Translations under genes and position numbers: made by a program
Source: Geodermatophilaceae bacterium URHA0031
GTDB taxonomy: Bacteria; Actinomycetota; Actinomycetes; Mycobacteriales; Geodermatophilaceae
Reading direction: 5' to 3'
DNA length: 64,000 nt
Assembly: GCA_000620205.1 (NCBI GenBank)
Contig: JHVP01000001.1
Location: 680,808 to 744,807 of the forward strand
Notes under the pieces: model-generated
Seen by the model: only the letters and a program-made list of their open reading frames with translations
Told to the model about the DNA's origin: nothing
Databases searched by the model: none
Shown here: one piece after another, positions 45,900 to 56,723 of the stretch
Numbering within the stretch: position 1 is the first letter of the stretch
How the letters are laid out: every line of letters starts with the position of its first letter

Positions 45900-46984
45900 C
45901 CGGACAGCAGACCGCGTACAGCCCCGAGGACCTGGTCGCCGCGATCGAGCAGTGCCACGAGAACGGCTGGACCGACGGGCTGCCCGTCGTCCCGCCGATC
46001 CCGAGCCTGGTGCACCGGTTCCTCGAGCACACCGACCGCGCGCCGTCGGAGGTCATCTGGACGATGAAACAGGTCAAGCGCGGCTGCACCGTGCAGGCCG
46101 CCGCGATCAACGCCGCGATGGCCGGTTGCCGGCCCGAGCACTTCCCGGTCGTGCTGGCCGCGCTGGAGGCGACGGTCGACGAGGGCTGGCCGGGCCTCGG
46201 CGGGTGGCAGAGCACCACCGGGGGCGGCCCGTTGCTCATCGTCAACGGCCCGGTGCGTGAACCGCTCGGCTTCAACGCCAAGGGCAACGTGTTCGGGCCG
46301 GGCTTCCGGGCCAACGCCACGGTCGGCCGGGCGCTGCGGCTGATCATCATGAACGCCTACGGCATCCGCCCGCACGAGCTCGACCAGGCCACCCAGGGCT
46401 TCCCCGGCAAGTTCTCGATGTGCATCGCCGAGAACGAGGAGGAGAGCCCCTGGGAGCCGCTGTCCGTCACCCTCGGGCACGACGCGGGCGTGAGCACCGT
46501 GTCAGCGCTGCACACCCGTAGCACCGAGCACGTCGACAACCGCAACATCGGCGACGCCCGCGCGGTGCTCAACGACATCGCCGACACCTGCGGCCGGATC
46601 GGGACGATGACCCGCCGGTTCCGCCGCGTCGGGGTGGTCCTCGGGCCCGAGCACGCCCAGCTGCTGGCCCGGCAGGGATTCTCCAAGCAGGACGTCCGGG
46701 AGTACCTCGCCGAGCACAGCGGGCGGACGGCGCGGGCGCTGCGGGACGCCGGTCGGGGCGAGTCGATGGCGGTCTTCCAGAACGCCCCCGGCACCGCGGC
46801 GTTCGACGAGGCCGCGCAGTCCGACATCGAACAGGTGCCGGACGACGACCTGGTGACGACGCTGCGCACCCCGGACGACGCGATCGTGGTGGTGGCCGGC
46901 GCGGCCAACGCCGGGGTCTCCACAGTCGTGCAGACGCTCGGCTTCCCGACCAAGACGATCGGTACCGCGGTCATCCGCTCCTGA
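45896..46984 (+). CDS. Partner protein of the UGSC selenoprotein
   Basis: 362 aa from GTG 45896, overlapping the selenoprotein stop by four bases. No membrane helix or classic cofactor motif. Conserved-looking blocks include DLVAAIEQCHENGWTDGLPVVPPIPSLV, VKRGCTVQAAAINAAMAGCRPEHFPVVLAAL, PLLIVNGPVREPLGFNAKGNVFGPGFRANATVGRALRLI and GKFSMCIAENEEESPWEPL. Three cysteines (CHENGW, RGCTVQ, AGCRPE) in the first third could act with the selenoprotein thiol/selenol. The tight coupling implies the two form one complex or pathway. Function unknown. Confidence 0.8.
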   Translation: MTGQQTAYSPEDLVAAIEQCHENGWTDGLPVVPPIPSLVHRFLEHTDRAPSEVIWTMKQVKRGCTVQAAAINAAMAGCRPEHFPVVLAALEATVDEGWPGLGGWQSTTGGGPLLIVNGPVREPLGFNAKGNVFGPGFRANATVGRALRLIIMNAYGIRPHELDQATQGFPGKFSMCIAENEEESPWEPLSVTLGHDAGVSTVSALHTRSTEHVDNRNIGDARAVLNDIADTCGRIGTMTRRFRRVGVVLGPEHAQLLARQGFSKQDVREYLAEHSGRTARALRDAGRGESMAVFQNAPGTAAFDEAAQSDIEQVPDDDLVTTLRTPDDAIVVVAGAANAGVSTVVQTLGFPTKTIGTAVIRS

Positions 46985-47025
46985 CCGGACGGACGGAGGA
47001 GGCGACGACCGCGGTCGTGGCCGTC

Positions 47026-47114
47026 ACCCTGGACAGCGCCCCGGCGCTGACCGACGCGGTCTCCTCCGGCACCGTCGACTTCGCGATCACCGGCATGGCC
47101 GCCCGAACCGGTCT
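47026..47114 (+). pseudogene. Stranded fragment of the ABC binding-protein gene
   Basis: About 25 codons read TLDSAPALTDAVSSGTVDFAITG, matching residues ~70-92 of the binding protein at 41009. The fragment runs directly into RTGL and TGAG bases that resemble the end of the ATPase gene at 43687. It looks like a collapsed copy of the whole ABC operon. Confidence 0.75.
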
Positions 47115-47133
47115 GAGGACCCTCAGGCCGGGC

Positions 47134-47541
47134 TCAGGCGGGGCGGACGAGAGCCCGCCCGGGCGTGCGCGCGGGGGCACAGCGCAGCACGGTGCGGTGG
47201 CTCTCCTGGACGACGACGAGGGTGCCGCCACGCGCCGCTCCGGCCAGCGCATCGAACACCGCCGGCTCCAGCAGGGTGGCCTCGCAGCGGCCGTGCACAC
47301 CGGACTCCTCGACGGCCTGGCTCACCTGCACCTCCAGCCCGGCGCGGACCAGGGCGCGTTCGACGTCGTCGGCTCGCGGGTCGACGACGGCGCACGCCAG
47401 CACGGTGCCCTCGTGACGAGCCGCATCCCGCAGTGCCCGGACGAGCTCGGCCGAGGTCGCCGCCGTTCCGTCGAGCGCCACGATGAGCCGGGCATGGGCG
47501 CGGCGCGAGGGCCTGCTCCCGACCAGCTCCGCTGATGTCAT
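47134..47541 (-). CDS. Universal-stress-like small protein
   Basis: 135 aa from ATG 47541 (MTSAELVGSRPSRRAHARLIVALDGT). The alternation LIVALDGTAATSAELVRALRDAARHEGTVLACAVV, ALVRAGLEVQVSQAVEESG and GGTLVVVQESHRTVL fits a Rossmann-like USP fold, with the usual ATP-binding GX2GX9G loop absent. Tentative. Divergent from the acyl-CoA synthetase gene. Confidence 0.6.
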   Translation of the reverse strand: MTSAELVGSRPSRRAHARLIVALDGTAATSAELVRALRDAARHEGTVLACAVVDPRADDVERALVRAGLEVQVSQAVEESGVHGRCEATLLEPAVFDALAGAARGGTLVVVQESHRTVLRCAPARTPGRALVRPA

Positions 47542-47890
47542 GCGGACACCCTGCGGGGTCGATCGGTCACGCGGAAGAGGCCCTTCCGGATTCGAAACCA
47601 TGAAGTTCAGCTACAGGCGCGTCGGTCGACACAGCGCTACCACACCCTCACAGGGAGGGAGATGGCGGTCACATACGTGACCGAACCGTCCGGCCGCCCG
47701 ACCCAGAACGGTGGCTCCGGTGGTGGCGCAGCAGGCCGCGCCGCCGTGGGAGCGCGTCGTCAGCCGCTCGATGCACCCGAACGGTGGAACCGCCCGTCGT
47801 GAGACAGCCCACACGGGGGTACGTGCTTGTTCCCAGCGACCACGGACAGTCAGCGTCGAGGCCCTCGTTCCCCGTTCGAAGGGCCCGCTC
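47542..47890. other. Divergent promoter region, no gene seen
   Basis: 349 bases between the USP-like gene and the acyl-CoA synthetase start. The plus-strand frame extends across it but encodes arginine/serine-rich residues unlike the family. Presumably two divergent promoters; none can be placed with confidence. Confidence 0.4.
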
Positions 47891-49438
<1,548 letters not shown>

Positions 49439-49441
49439 CGG

Positions 49442-50302
49442 TCAGCCCGGGACGGCGGCCTGCACGGCGTCGGCCATGAGCTGCTGGCCCTGCCGGGTCG
49501 GGTGGATGTCGTTCGGCAGGACCAGGCCGGCCTCGGTCGCGTCCCCACCCGACTCGGCGGCCACCGGGGCGAACGCGTCGAAGCCGCTGGCCACCGCGGC
49601 TCCGTTCGCCTGCGCCGCCGCGGTGATCCCGGCGTTCAACGCGCGCATCTGGGCCACCGCCGGTGCGTCGGCGTAGTCGACCGCGTAGTAGGTGGCCACG
49701 ACGATGGGCCCGTCGTAGCCACCGTCGTCGCGGAGCATGCCGAGCATGGTCGAGACGTTCGCCTGCACCGTCCCCGCCAGTGTCCCCAGCTCCGCCTCGC
49801 ACTGGTCGGCGGTGTTCTCCCGGCACTGCAGCAGGTCGTTGGCCCCCAGCTGCAGGGTCACCAGCTCGATCCCGTCCTCCTGCTGCAGCGTGCGCACCGC
49901 GTACGCCAGCTGCGACTCGGCCGCAGACCCGTAGTCGACGTGCAGGGGGTGGGACCCCCGGTAGGGGCAGCCGCCGTCACGCACCGGTCCCGCGGCCGCG
50001 CTGTCGGTCGTCTCCCCCGGGCAGGCAGCGTTCAGCACGTGCAGCCGTCGGCTCTCGCCCACCAGCTCCGGATAGCCGACGAAGTTCGCGGCGTCGGCGT
50101 ACACGTCGTCGGACTCGCCGTCCCGGGCACCGAAGGGCAGCGAGTCGCCCAGCGCCAGGTAGCTGCCGGCGCCGGCCGGCAGCGGCGAGGCGGAGAAGCC
50201 GTCGTCCGCCGACCCGGTCGACGACGAGCAGGACGCCGTCGCCACCAGGCAGACCGCCACCGCGACCGCCGCACCGACCCGTCGCAGCACTCGACTCCGC
50301 AT
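49442..50302 (-). CDS. GDSL/SGNH-hydrolase lipoprotein
   Basis: 286 aa from ATG 50302. Lipoprotein signal with VCLVATASCSSS. SGNH motifs: block I LALGDSLPFGARDG (catalytic Ser), block III LQLGANDLLQC (Asn) and block V LPNDIHPTRQGQQ (Asp/His). Block II glycine likely in ACPGETTDSA. An esterase or lipase tethered outside the membrane. Convergent with the acyl-CoA synthetase, three bases between stops. Confidence 0.85.
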   Translation of the reverse strand: MRSRVLRRVGAAVAVAVCLVATASCSSSTGSADDGFSASPLPAGAGSYLALGDSLPFGARDGESDDVYADAANFVGYPELVGESRRLHVLNAACPGETTDSAAAGPVRDGGCPYRGSHPLHVDYGSAAESQLAYAVRTLQQEDGIELVTLQLGANDLLQCRENTADQCEAELGTLAGTVQANVSTMLGMLRDDGGYDGPIVVATYYAVDYADAPAVAQMRALNAGITAAAQANGAAVASGFDAFAPVAAESGGDATEAGLVLPNDIHPTRQGQQLMADAVQAAVPG

Positions 50303-50403
50303 CCCCGGACTCCCCCCGTTGCCGGCGACGAAGGCTACGCAGCGACGCCCCCTCCGCCCGGGAGGCCCGCCCGGGCGGGCGCGCCGGGGACCACCGAGCC
50401 GGC

Positions 50404-51417
50404 TCACCCTGCCGGCTGCCAGCCCAGCGCCGGCCCGAGCCGGCCGGCCATGTCGGTGAGGATCTGCACGTAGTCCTCGTGCTCGAAGCTGAACGGCAGG
50501 GCGAACACCACCTCGCCCACCTCGCGGAAGCCGGCGTGCGCGTACAGCTGCTCGGCGATCTGCTCCGACGTCCCGATCAGGTCGACGGCGAACATCATCC
50601 GGGCCGGGCCCTGCGGCGCCGTCGTCCGTGGCGTCCGGGCGTCCACGTACGCCTGGTACCTCTCGCGCTGGTCGGCCGACGCCGAGTCGGTCGGGATCAC
50701 CACCAGCCCCTGCGACACCCGGCCGGCCGGGTTCGCCGCCCTGAAGGCCTGGACCTGGGTCGCCTGCTCGGTGGCGAAGTCCTCGCTCGACTCGGCCTTG
50801 ATCACGCTGGAGGTCAGGAAGTTCATCCCCTGCTCCCCCGCCCACTGCGCCGACCGCAGCGACGCCCCGCCGTACCAGAGCCGGTCGGCCAGCCCGGGCG
50901 AGTGCGGCTGCACCCGGTCCGACCACTCCTCGACCACGCCCTCCCTGCCACGGAAGGACGACGCCGGCTCCCCCGCGATCAGCCGCCGCAGCCGCGCGAC
51001 CCGCTCGTAGCTGAAGTCCTCGACGTCCGCCGTGTCCGGGTACAGCGCCGCGCGGACGTCGTCCCAGTGCATCGGCGGCCCGACGCTGACCCCCGGGTTC
51101 AGCCGGCCGCCGCTCAGCACGTCGACCGTCGCCAGGTCCTCGGCCAGCCGCAGCGGGTTCTCCCACGCCAGCGGGGTCACCGCCGTCCCCAGCGAGATCC
51201 GCGACGTCCGCTGCGTCGCCGCCGCCAGGACGGCGACCGGCGAGCTGATCCCGTACTGCAGATGCCGGTGCCGCAGCCATGCGCTGTCGAAGCCCAGCCG
51301 CTCCCCCAGCTCGATCACCTGCAGCGTCGACTCGTGGCCCGGTCCGGGGTCGTCCCCGTCGAACAACCCGATGGTCAGGAAACCCAGCTTCTCCAGCGGC
51401 ACCCCAGGCAGCGGCAT
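50404..51417 (-). CDS. LLM-class flavin-dependent oxidoreductase
   Basis: 337 aa luciferase-like TIM-barrel flavoenzyme (F420 or FMN dependent). Typical segments: VIELGERLGFDSAWLRHRHLQYG, SPVAVLAAATQRTSRISLGTAVTPLAWENPLRLAEDLATVDVLSGGRLNPGVSVG and the C-terminal FAVDLIGTSEQIAEQLYAHAGFREVGEVVFALPFSFEHED. Complete and probably functional. Two fragments of the same gene end occur at 33387 and 44815, so it is the only intact copy. Confidence 0.9.
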   Translation of the reverse strand: MPLPGVPLEKLGFLTIGLFDGDDPGPGHESTLQVIELGERLGFDSAWLRHRHLQYGISSPVAVLAAATQRTSRISLGTAVTPLAWENPLRLAEDLATVDVLSGGRLNPGVSVGPPMHWDDVRAALYPDTADVEDFSYERVARLRRLIAGEPASSFRGREGVVEEWSDRVQPHSPGLADRLWYGGASLRSAQWAGEQGMNFLTSSVIKAESSEDFATEQATQVQAFRAANPAGRVSQGLVVIPTDSASADQRERYQAYVDARTPRTTAPQGPARMMFAVDLIGTSEQIAEQLYAHAGFREVGEVVFALPFSFEHEDYVQILTDMAGRLGPALGWQPAG

Positions 51418-51452
51418 GTCCTGATCATCTCAACGGCCCTGCCGTTCGACGC

Positions 51453-51632
51453 ATGCGGATCACGGTGCCCGACGACTACCAGGACGTCGCCCCCACAAGT
51501 GCCGACCGGCCGGCGGTGACCGCGGACTGCGACCTCGACGTCGTCACCACCCACATCGACGACGTCGACGAGCTGGTCGCCCGGCTGCAGGACAGCAAGA
51601 TCGCCGTCGCGATGCCGACGTCCAGAGCCTGA
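51453..51632 (+). pseudogene. N-terminal remnant of a 2-hydroxyacid dehydrogenase
   Basis: 59 codons: MRITVPDDYQDVAPTSA then VTADCDLDVVTTHIDDVDELVARLQDSKIAVAM. The start matches D-isomer-specific 2-hydroxyacid dehydrogenases of the MRIAVPDDYQDV type. The ~260-residue remainder with the NAD-binding domain is gone. Confidence 0.65.
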
Positions 51633-51732
51633 CTCCGGGACGGGAGTGGCAGGTGGGGCTGATGGGACGCTGGACCGCCATGAGCCGCCCATTGCAGTCC
51701 ATGCCGGGTCACTGACGGCCGACAACTGAACT

Positions 51733-51960
51733 GTGAAGACTCGTAAGAGCTCGCGGGGGAAGGAGCCAGCAGACGACGGCGGGCTCGAGAGCTGGCTGCA
51801 AGACCTCGTCGACGGCGAGACGACAGCCCGGCGGCTGCGCAAGCGGCTGGAGGAGACGGGCGAGCGCCCGGAGGCTGCCTGCGAGATGTGCGAGGGTGCC
51901 GCCACCGGGAAGGTCTACTTCGGCCTCGACGGCCACGTGCACGGCCGCATCACCGCCTGA
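51733..51960 (+). CDS. Small protein of unknown function
   Basis: 75 aa from GTG 51733. Charged helix (GLESWLQDLVDGETTARRLRKRLEETG) followed by EAACEMCEGAATGKVYFGLDGHVHG, with a CX2C pair and two histidines that could bind a metal. No family recognised. Modest support from the ordered sequence. Confidence 0.5.
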   Translation: MKTRKSSRGKEPADDGGLESWLQDLVDGETTARRLRKRLEETGERPEAACEMCEGAATGKVYFGLDGHVHGRITA

Positions 51961-52642
51961 GGTCCGACACTCCACCGAACAGCCCATCGACAAGTGCGCC
52001 ATCCGGAACGCGGCAGCGTGTGAAGCCGTTTCTCGCGGCACCACGTCAAGGAGGGAAGGTCAGAGCTTCCCGACGAGCCGGAAAGTCCTCGTCGATTGGG
52101 TCGCCCTGTCCGAGTCGCGCGGCGACCAGTCCGGTCACGTGAGCCGCCGCATGAGAAGGGGAACCGCCCCCGACTCCGTAGTGCTGGACGGCAACGCGGT
52201 GATCTTCACCCCGGTGACCCACCGCGTGCACGTCTGCTGCTGTGGCCGAGGCTGTGCCGCCAGCACGGAGTGCGCCGCGTATGGCGATGTCACACGACGA
52301 AGGCCAAGTCGCGGCCGCGGACGTCAGTGATGGCTTCGTGGCCGGCGGGGCTGGCTGACCGGCCGAACGCGGCCGCAGAGACCAGCAGACGCCCACCCTT
52401 CGACGCAGCGGTGACAGCGCGGTGACGGGGGCGCTCCTAGCCTGCTCAGCGCGGTCGGTCGGATTCGCGGCGCACAGGTGAGTCCGCACGGTCACGGAGC
52501 CGAAGGGCACTGTTCCCCTCGGCACCGGTCGAGGTCGCGCCGCCGGTGGAGCCCCACCCTCGGCCACCGATCACGTGCACTGCTGTTGGACGTACCTCCA
52601 TCACCACGCCACGAGCCACTGCCGGTTGCCCAGAGGAGAGAC
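51961..52642. other. Intergenic region upstream of the serine protease
   Basis: 682 bases without a convincing gene; open frames here are arginine/proline-rich or lack plausible starts. One plus frame around 52180-52300 (VLDGNAVIFTPVTHRVHVCC, CGRGCAAS) hints at a decayed coding piece, but is unidentifiable. Confidence 0.45.
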
Positions 52643-53731
52643 ATGCCGAGCGATGCACCCGATGCGCTGAACGCCATCGTCGCCGACTCGCGCCCGCAAC
52701 AAGGGGACGCGCCCGCCGAGCTGAACGACCCGCGCAACTACCTGGTCTTCGACCGCCTGACGACGGCCGCGGCGCTCGATGACCCTGCCAGCGCGGTGAC
52801 CGCCGACCGGAACGACGGGCGCCTCGTCATCAGCGATCCCGGCACCGTGCTGGGCATCGTCGTGGGCGCCGTGCAACCCGTGGCCGTGGAGGACGTCCAG
52901 TCCCAGGTCGCCGACCTGCCACCGGCCGACGGGTCGTCGTACATCCCGGACTGGACCGCCGTGTCCGCCACGCCCGCCATGGCCCCCGCTCGGGATCGCC
53001 CGATCCTCGTGCGCCGCAACGGCACGCGGGTGCGGCCGGAATGGGTGATCGAGGGCGACGAACGATCCGCGTACTACCCGAACACCTACCCGTACTCCGT
53101 CGTCGGCCGCATCTTCGTCTGGTCCGACGCAGCCACCCCGAACTGGGCCTGGTGGGGCAAGGCCTCGCTGATCGGCGCGCGCTCCATCGTGACCGCGAGC
53201 CACGTGGTCCCCTGGGGCTCGGCGAGCTGGAAGGCACTGTTCATCCCGGCCTTCTACGACGGTGCCTCCATCCACGGCGCGTGGGCGGCCTCGTGGGTGA
53301 CGGACGCCCACGGGTACAGCAGCCACGCTCAGGGTGACGACATGGCGGTCATGCGTCTGGACGTCCCCCTCGGCAACAGTCTCGGCTGGTTCGGCTTCCG
53401 GACCTACGACGACGACTGGGAGGACCAGAGCATGTGGACGCTCCCGGGCTATCCGTGGGACAAGGACGGCGGCAACCGGCCGTGGCTGGCCCTCAACTTC
53501 CCGATCATCGACGACGACAACGACGGTGCCGGCGTCGAGCTGGAGTACCGGGCCGACACGGAGGGCGGCCAGAGCGGCGCACCGGTGTTCGCCTGGTTCA
53601 GCGGATCAGCCGACGTCGTCGGCACCCACTCCGGGGGCGAGGACAACATCGGCGAGCCGCGGCAGAACGTCGCCGCGGGTGGGAACGCGCTGACCAACCT
53701 GCTGCACTGGGCCCGCAACAACTGGCCGTGA
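52643..53731 (+). CDS. Trypsin-like serine peptidase
   Basis: 362 aa from ATG 52643, following AGAGGAGAGAC. N-terminal ~130 residues form a proregion-like part; the peptidase domain spans about 150-360. The catalytic triad is visible: His in SIVTASHVVPWGS, Asp in QGDDMAVMRLDV and Ser in TEGGQSGAPVFAW (GxSG). Resembles V8-like/trypsin-like peptidases. No classical signal peptide is seen, so export may be non-classical or the start may be further upstream. Confidence 0.85.
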   Translation: MPSDAPDALNAIVADSRPQQGDAPAELNDPRNYLVFDRLTTAAALDDPASAVTADRNDGRLVISDPGTVLGIVVGAVQPVAVEDVQSQVADLPPADGSSYIPDWTAVSATPAMAPARDRPILVRRNGTRVRPEWVIEGDERSAYYPNTYPYSVVGRIFVWSDAATPNWAWWGKASLIGARSIVTASHVVPWGSASWKALFIPAFYDGASIHGAWAASWVTDAHGYSSHAQGDDMAVMRLDVPLGNSLGWFGFRTYDDDWEDQSMWTLPGYPWDKDGGNRPWLALNFPIIDDDNDGAGVELEYRADTEGGQSGAPVFAWFSGSADVVGTHSGGEDNIGEPRQNVAAGGNALTNLLHWARNNWP

Positions 53732-53783
53732 CCCCTGACGACCCCGGTCGGTCCGAGCCTCGCCACGCGTGGTGCCGCGACGG

Positions 53784-53945
53784 TCAGCCGAGACCGCGAT
53801 GGCCGGCCCACAGCGCCCCGGCGCGGCTCGCGGCCTCGGTCACCGACGTCGCCAGCTCGGCCCGCTCCGGGACCGGGAACGACACGGACGTGCCGCGGCC
53901 GCCGGCGGTCGGTCCGCCGTAGGCCTTCGCAGCGAGGTGCCAGGT
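53784..53945 (-). pseudogene. Partial copy of the gene at 57115
   Basis: About 53 codons: WHLAAKAYGGPTAGGRGTSVSFPVPERAELATSVTEAASRAG and a shared end WAGHRGLG plus stop, near identical to the C-terminal half of the 95-aa protein encoded at 57115-57402. The N-terminal half is missing. Confidence 0.8.
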
Positions 53946-54085
53946 CCCAGTCACCGTTGATGCCGGTGCAGCTGTCATCGGTCAGTGTTGACCACGGGTG
54001 GAGGGCGGGCATCCGTACCGGCCGTGGCACACGGCGCCCACAGGACGACGTCCATGGAATGCCTCGTGGGGAACTCCTCGGTGCA

Positions 54086-54787
54086 TCACTCGGTCGGGTC
54101 GGCCACGCCCTTCTTCGCCGGCACGGGAGGACGTCCCGTCGTTCGCTGCGGCGCCGAAGCCTCCCCGGAACGCGGCACCGGGAGGTACGGGACCCCGACC
54201 GGTGGCCGGATGGCCACATGGACGTCAGGCAGGGCAACGGGCTCCGGCTTCCACAGGGGCTTCGGATAGTCGTCCAGCGTGAAGATGGCCGACGCCTTGA
54301 CGACCGAGCACCTCACCTCCTCGATCGCCGCACGCCGAACGGCCACGGCTACTCCACCCAGTTTCATCTCCAGCTCCAGCCGGAAGCCGATGGTCGCCAC
54401 CTTCTCGTCGCGGACGTAGAGCGAGACCTGCGTGCGCTGCGTGGAGGAGAACGGGTGCGGATCCGTGAGCGTCACCACCTCGTCGTCCCCCGCCGGGTCG
54501 GCCATGGTCCTGGCCGCCACCTCGCGGAGGTTCCGGAACGTCCCCAGCCACTCCGCGAGCGGTCTCCCGACGTCCTGTTCCAACGAGCCCGCCGCGACCT
54601 CCAGGATCCGGCTGTCCAGCAGCCGGTACGTGACGCGCGTCAGGTCGAACCGGTGTCGGGTGCGTCCGGCTGCCAGGCCCTCGTCAGGCAGCTGACGCGC
54701 CATCGTCGCGACGACGGCGTCCTTGTCGGCGTCGCCGCAGAGCAGCGCCAGCACGCTGGTGGGCGAGGTCGGGTCAGTCGTGGGCAT
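54086..54787 (-). CDS. Protein of unknown function next to the surface protein
   Basis: 233 aa from ATG 54787 (MPTTDPTSPTSVLALLCGDADKD). Central part (VTYRLLDSRILEVAAGSLEQDVGRPLAEWLGTFRNLREVAARTM) and beta-rich part (TQVSLYVRDEKVATIGFRLELEMKLGGVAVAVRRAAIEEVRCSV) suggest a folded soluble protein, no signal peptide. Overlaps the end of the repeat-containing surface protein gene by 14 bases and is codirectional, so they are likely cotranscribed. No family recognised. Confidence 0.65.
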   Translation of the reverse strand: MPTTDPTSPTSVLALLCGDADKDAVVATMARQLPDEGLAAGRTRHRFDLTRVTYRLLDSRILEVAAGSLEQDVGRPLAEWLGTFRNLREVAARTMADPAGDDEVVTLTDPHPFSSTQRTQVSLYVRDEKVATIGFRLELEMKLGGVAVAVRRAAIEEVRCSVVKASAIFTLDDYPKPLWKPEPVALPDVHVAIRPPVGVPYLPVPRSGEASAPQRTTGRPPVPAKKGVADPTE

Positions 54788-56723
54788 CGCCCACCTCCTG
54801 GAATTCCAGTCGGGCTGGGTCCCTGCGCACCGCGACGCGCACCTCGAGGCTGGCCACGGAGCGCTCCGGGACGGCCAGGACGTCCTGCTCCTCGGCCTGC
54901 AGCTCGGCGCGGACGTCGGAGTCGAGCCAGTGCTTCTCGCGAGCGTGACGCCTGCGCAGGCGCTCGGAGTAGACCAGCGCCCCGGTCAGGCCGGCGACGG
55001 CGACGACGACGAGCGCCACCGGGAGCCAGCTCGACCCGGGGTCGGGGTCGGGTGCCAAGACCACCGAGACGGCGCTCGCGGGATCGACGAGCGTCCTCGG
55101 CGGCGGGACCTGGCTGCTGACACGCCCCACCTTGCCGGTCGGGTTGGCCAACGTCAGCCGGTCCCCGAGAGCCGCGATCACTTCGCTCTCGGTCAGGCCC
55201 GCCAGGTCGGGGACCACGATCCGCACGCGGCCGTCCGGGGTCACGGTCTCTGCCGGCGGTGTGAACGTCCGACCTGACGCCCCGGCCGCTCCGGGCACCG
55301 TCGCGGTGGCTGGCGTGGTGGGTGGCGTGCTGATGGGCGGCGTGGTGGCGCCTGGGGTGATTGCGCCCGGGATCGTGGAACCTGGCGTGGTGGCCCCTGG
55401 GGCGGTTCCGCCCGGGATCGTCGAACCTGGCGTGGTGGCCCCTGGGGCGGTTCCGCCCGGGATCGTCGAACCTGGCGTGCTGGCCCCTGGGACGGTTCCG
55501 CCCGGGATCGTCGAACCTGGCGTGGTGGCCCCTGGGACGGTTCCGCCCGGAGTCGTGGAACCTGGCGTGGTGGTGGCGGGCGTCGTGATCGGGCTCGTGC
55601 TCGGCGCGGTCGGGAGGGTCACCGTGAACGTCTGGCGGGCACCGCAATCGGTCTGCACGGTGACGGGCCCGAGTCCGACGTCCGGCACGGTGACGTCGAT
55701 CGGTCCGAACTGTCCGGTCCGGGGGTCGACGTCGGCGGAGCCCACCTGTTCCCCGCCGAAGGAGACGCTGACCACCTCGCTGGACACCGGGCAGGTGCCC
55801 CTCGCGGTCACCGTGTCACCGACCACGCCTCCGACAGGGTCCAGCTCCAGCGTCGCAGGGATGGCGGGCGGCGGTGGCACCTCGAAGGGCGCCTGACCGC
55901 CACAGCTCGTGCTGACCGCATGCGAACCGGGATCGACCTCCGGTATCGGGAACTCCACGGCACTGAGGACGCCGGTCGAGGAATCGACCGTGGCGCTGCC
56001 CACGACGGCCTCGTCGAAGCGCACGTCCGTCACCTCGAAGGACGTGGGACAGGTGCCCGTCGCGGTCACGGTGGCACCGACGTCCCCGCGCTCCGGGTCG
56101 AGCTCGAGCGTTGCCGGGACGTCGGGCGGGAGGATCGTCAGCGTCGTCGTGGGGTCACACTCGAATTCCAGGCCCGCTGTTTCGGAGTCGGAAGGCTCAG
56201 GAAGCAACTGGGCGGCGAACGTGTGATCCCCGGGGGGCAGTCCGTCCGGCAGGTCGAATGTCTCGTCGGTGAACTTCCCGTCGTCGAGTGCGATGTCCTC
56301 GAACACCCCCGGTTGGCCGACCAGCGTGACGCGCAGGGTCGTCGGGTACCTGGTGACGTAGCTCTGCTCTGCCACCTCGACCTCGATGTCTTCCACCTTG
56401 ACCTCGATGCCTGGGCACTCGCCGCTGAGCGTCACCTCGTCGGGGGGTGCGGTCGCCGTCGAGGGCGTGACGACCAGAGACCCCGCGGCCCGCCCCTCGA
56501 CCTGCCCGAGCGGCCCCAGCAACACCATCGTGCCGATCACGGTCACCGACGCTGCCCGTGCGACCAACCGGCCCACCGTGGCGCCGGCCCTCCCCGCGGC
56601 GAGCGCGGACCCGCGCCCCCGCTGCCGTCGCCGCGCGACCAGCGCGGCCACCCGCACCAATGATCCCGGGAACAGCCGAGCCGGGTAGCCGAGGGTCCGG
56701 ACGGGCTCGCCGCTCCTCGTCAT
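54774..56723 (-). CDS. Cell-surface protein with Ig-like repeats, TPG repeats and PASTA
   Basis: About 649 aa from ATG 56723 (MTRSGEPVRTLGYPARL); in-frame ATGs at 56732 and 56777 are alternatives. An N-terminal hydrophobic segment (ASVTVIGTMVLLGPLGQV) acts as signal. Three Ig-like beta modules with paired Cys follow (SGECPGIEVKVEDIEV, ATGTCPTSFEVTDVRF, ARGTCPVSSEVVSVSF). Then comes a tandem repeat of 15 residues (PGATTPGSTIPGGTA), a PASTA-like module (VVPDLAGLTESEVIAALGDRLTL), one membrane helix (WLPVALVVVAVAGLTGALVY) and a charged cytoplasmic tail. A surface display or adhesion role is likely. Confidence 0.8.
   Translation of the reverse strand: MTRSGEPVRTLGYPARLFPGSLVRVAALVARRRQRGRGSALAAGRAGATVGRLVARAASVTVIGTMVLLGPLGQVEGRAAGSLVVTPSTATAPPDEVTLSGECPGIEVKVEDIEVEVAEQSYVTRYPTTLRVTLVGQPGVFEDIALDDGKFTDETFDLPDGLPPGDHTFAAQLLPEPSDSETAGLEFECDPTTTLTILPPDVPATLELDPERGDVGATVTATGTCPTSFEVTDVRFDEAVVGSATVDSSTGVLSAVEFPIPEVDPGSHAVSTSCGGQAPFEVPPPPAIPATLELDPVGGVVGDTVTARGTCPVSSEVVSVSFGGEQVGSADVDPRTGQFGPIDVTVPDVGLGPVTVQTDCGARQTFTVTLPTAPSTSPITTPATTTPGSTTPGGTVPGATTPGSTIPGGTVPGASTPGSTIPGGTAPGATTPGSTIPGGTAPGATTPGSTIPGAITPGATTPPISTPPTTPATATVPGAAGASGRTFTPPAETVTPDGRVRIVVPDLAGLTESEVIAALGDRLTLANPTGKVGRVSSQVPPPRTLVDPASAVSVVLAPDPDPGSSWLPVALVVVAVAGLTGALVYSERLRRRHAREKHWLDSDVRAELQAEEQDVLAVPERSVASLEVRVAVRRDPARLEFQEVGDAHD
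55351..55575. repeat. 45-bp tandem repeat array (5 units)
   Basis: Five head-to-tail 45-bp units inside the surface protein gene, each encoding PGATTPGSTIPGGTA or a close variant. Middle units differ at only a few bases; the outer ones are more diverged. Copy number is likely to vary between strains. Confidence 0.85.

Noticed and set aside
52046..52567. 173-aa minus-strand ORF upstream of the serine protease
   Set aside because: Proline/alanine/arginine-rich without motif or start signal.
55351..55575. Possible CRISPR array
   Set aside because: Units are contiguous with no spacers and keep one reading frame; it is a coding tandem repeat.
54640..55647. Repeat-rich minus-strand ORF of 335 aa (HHARFDDPGRNRPRG units)
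   Set aside because: Out-of-frame translation of the 45-bp repeats in the surface protein gene.
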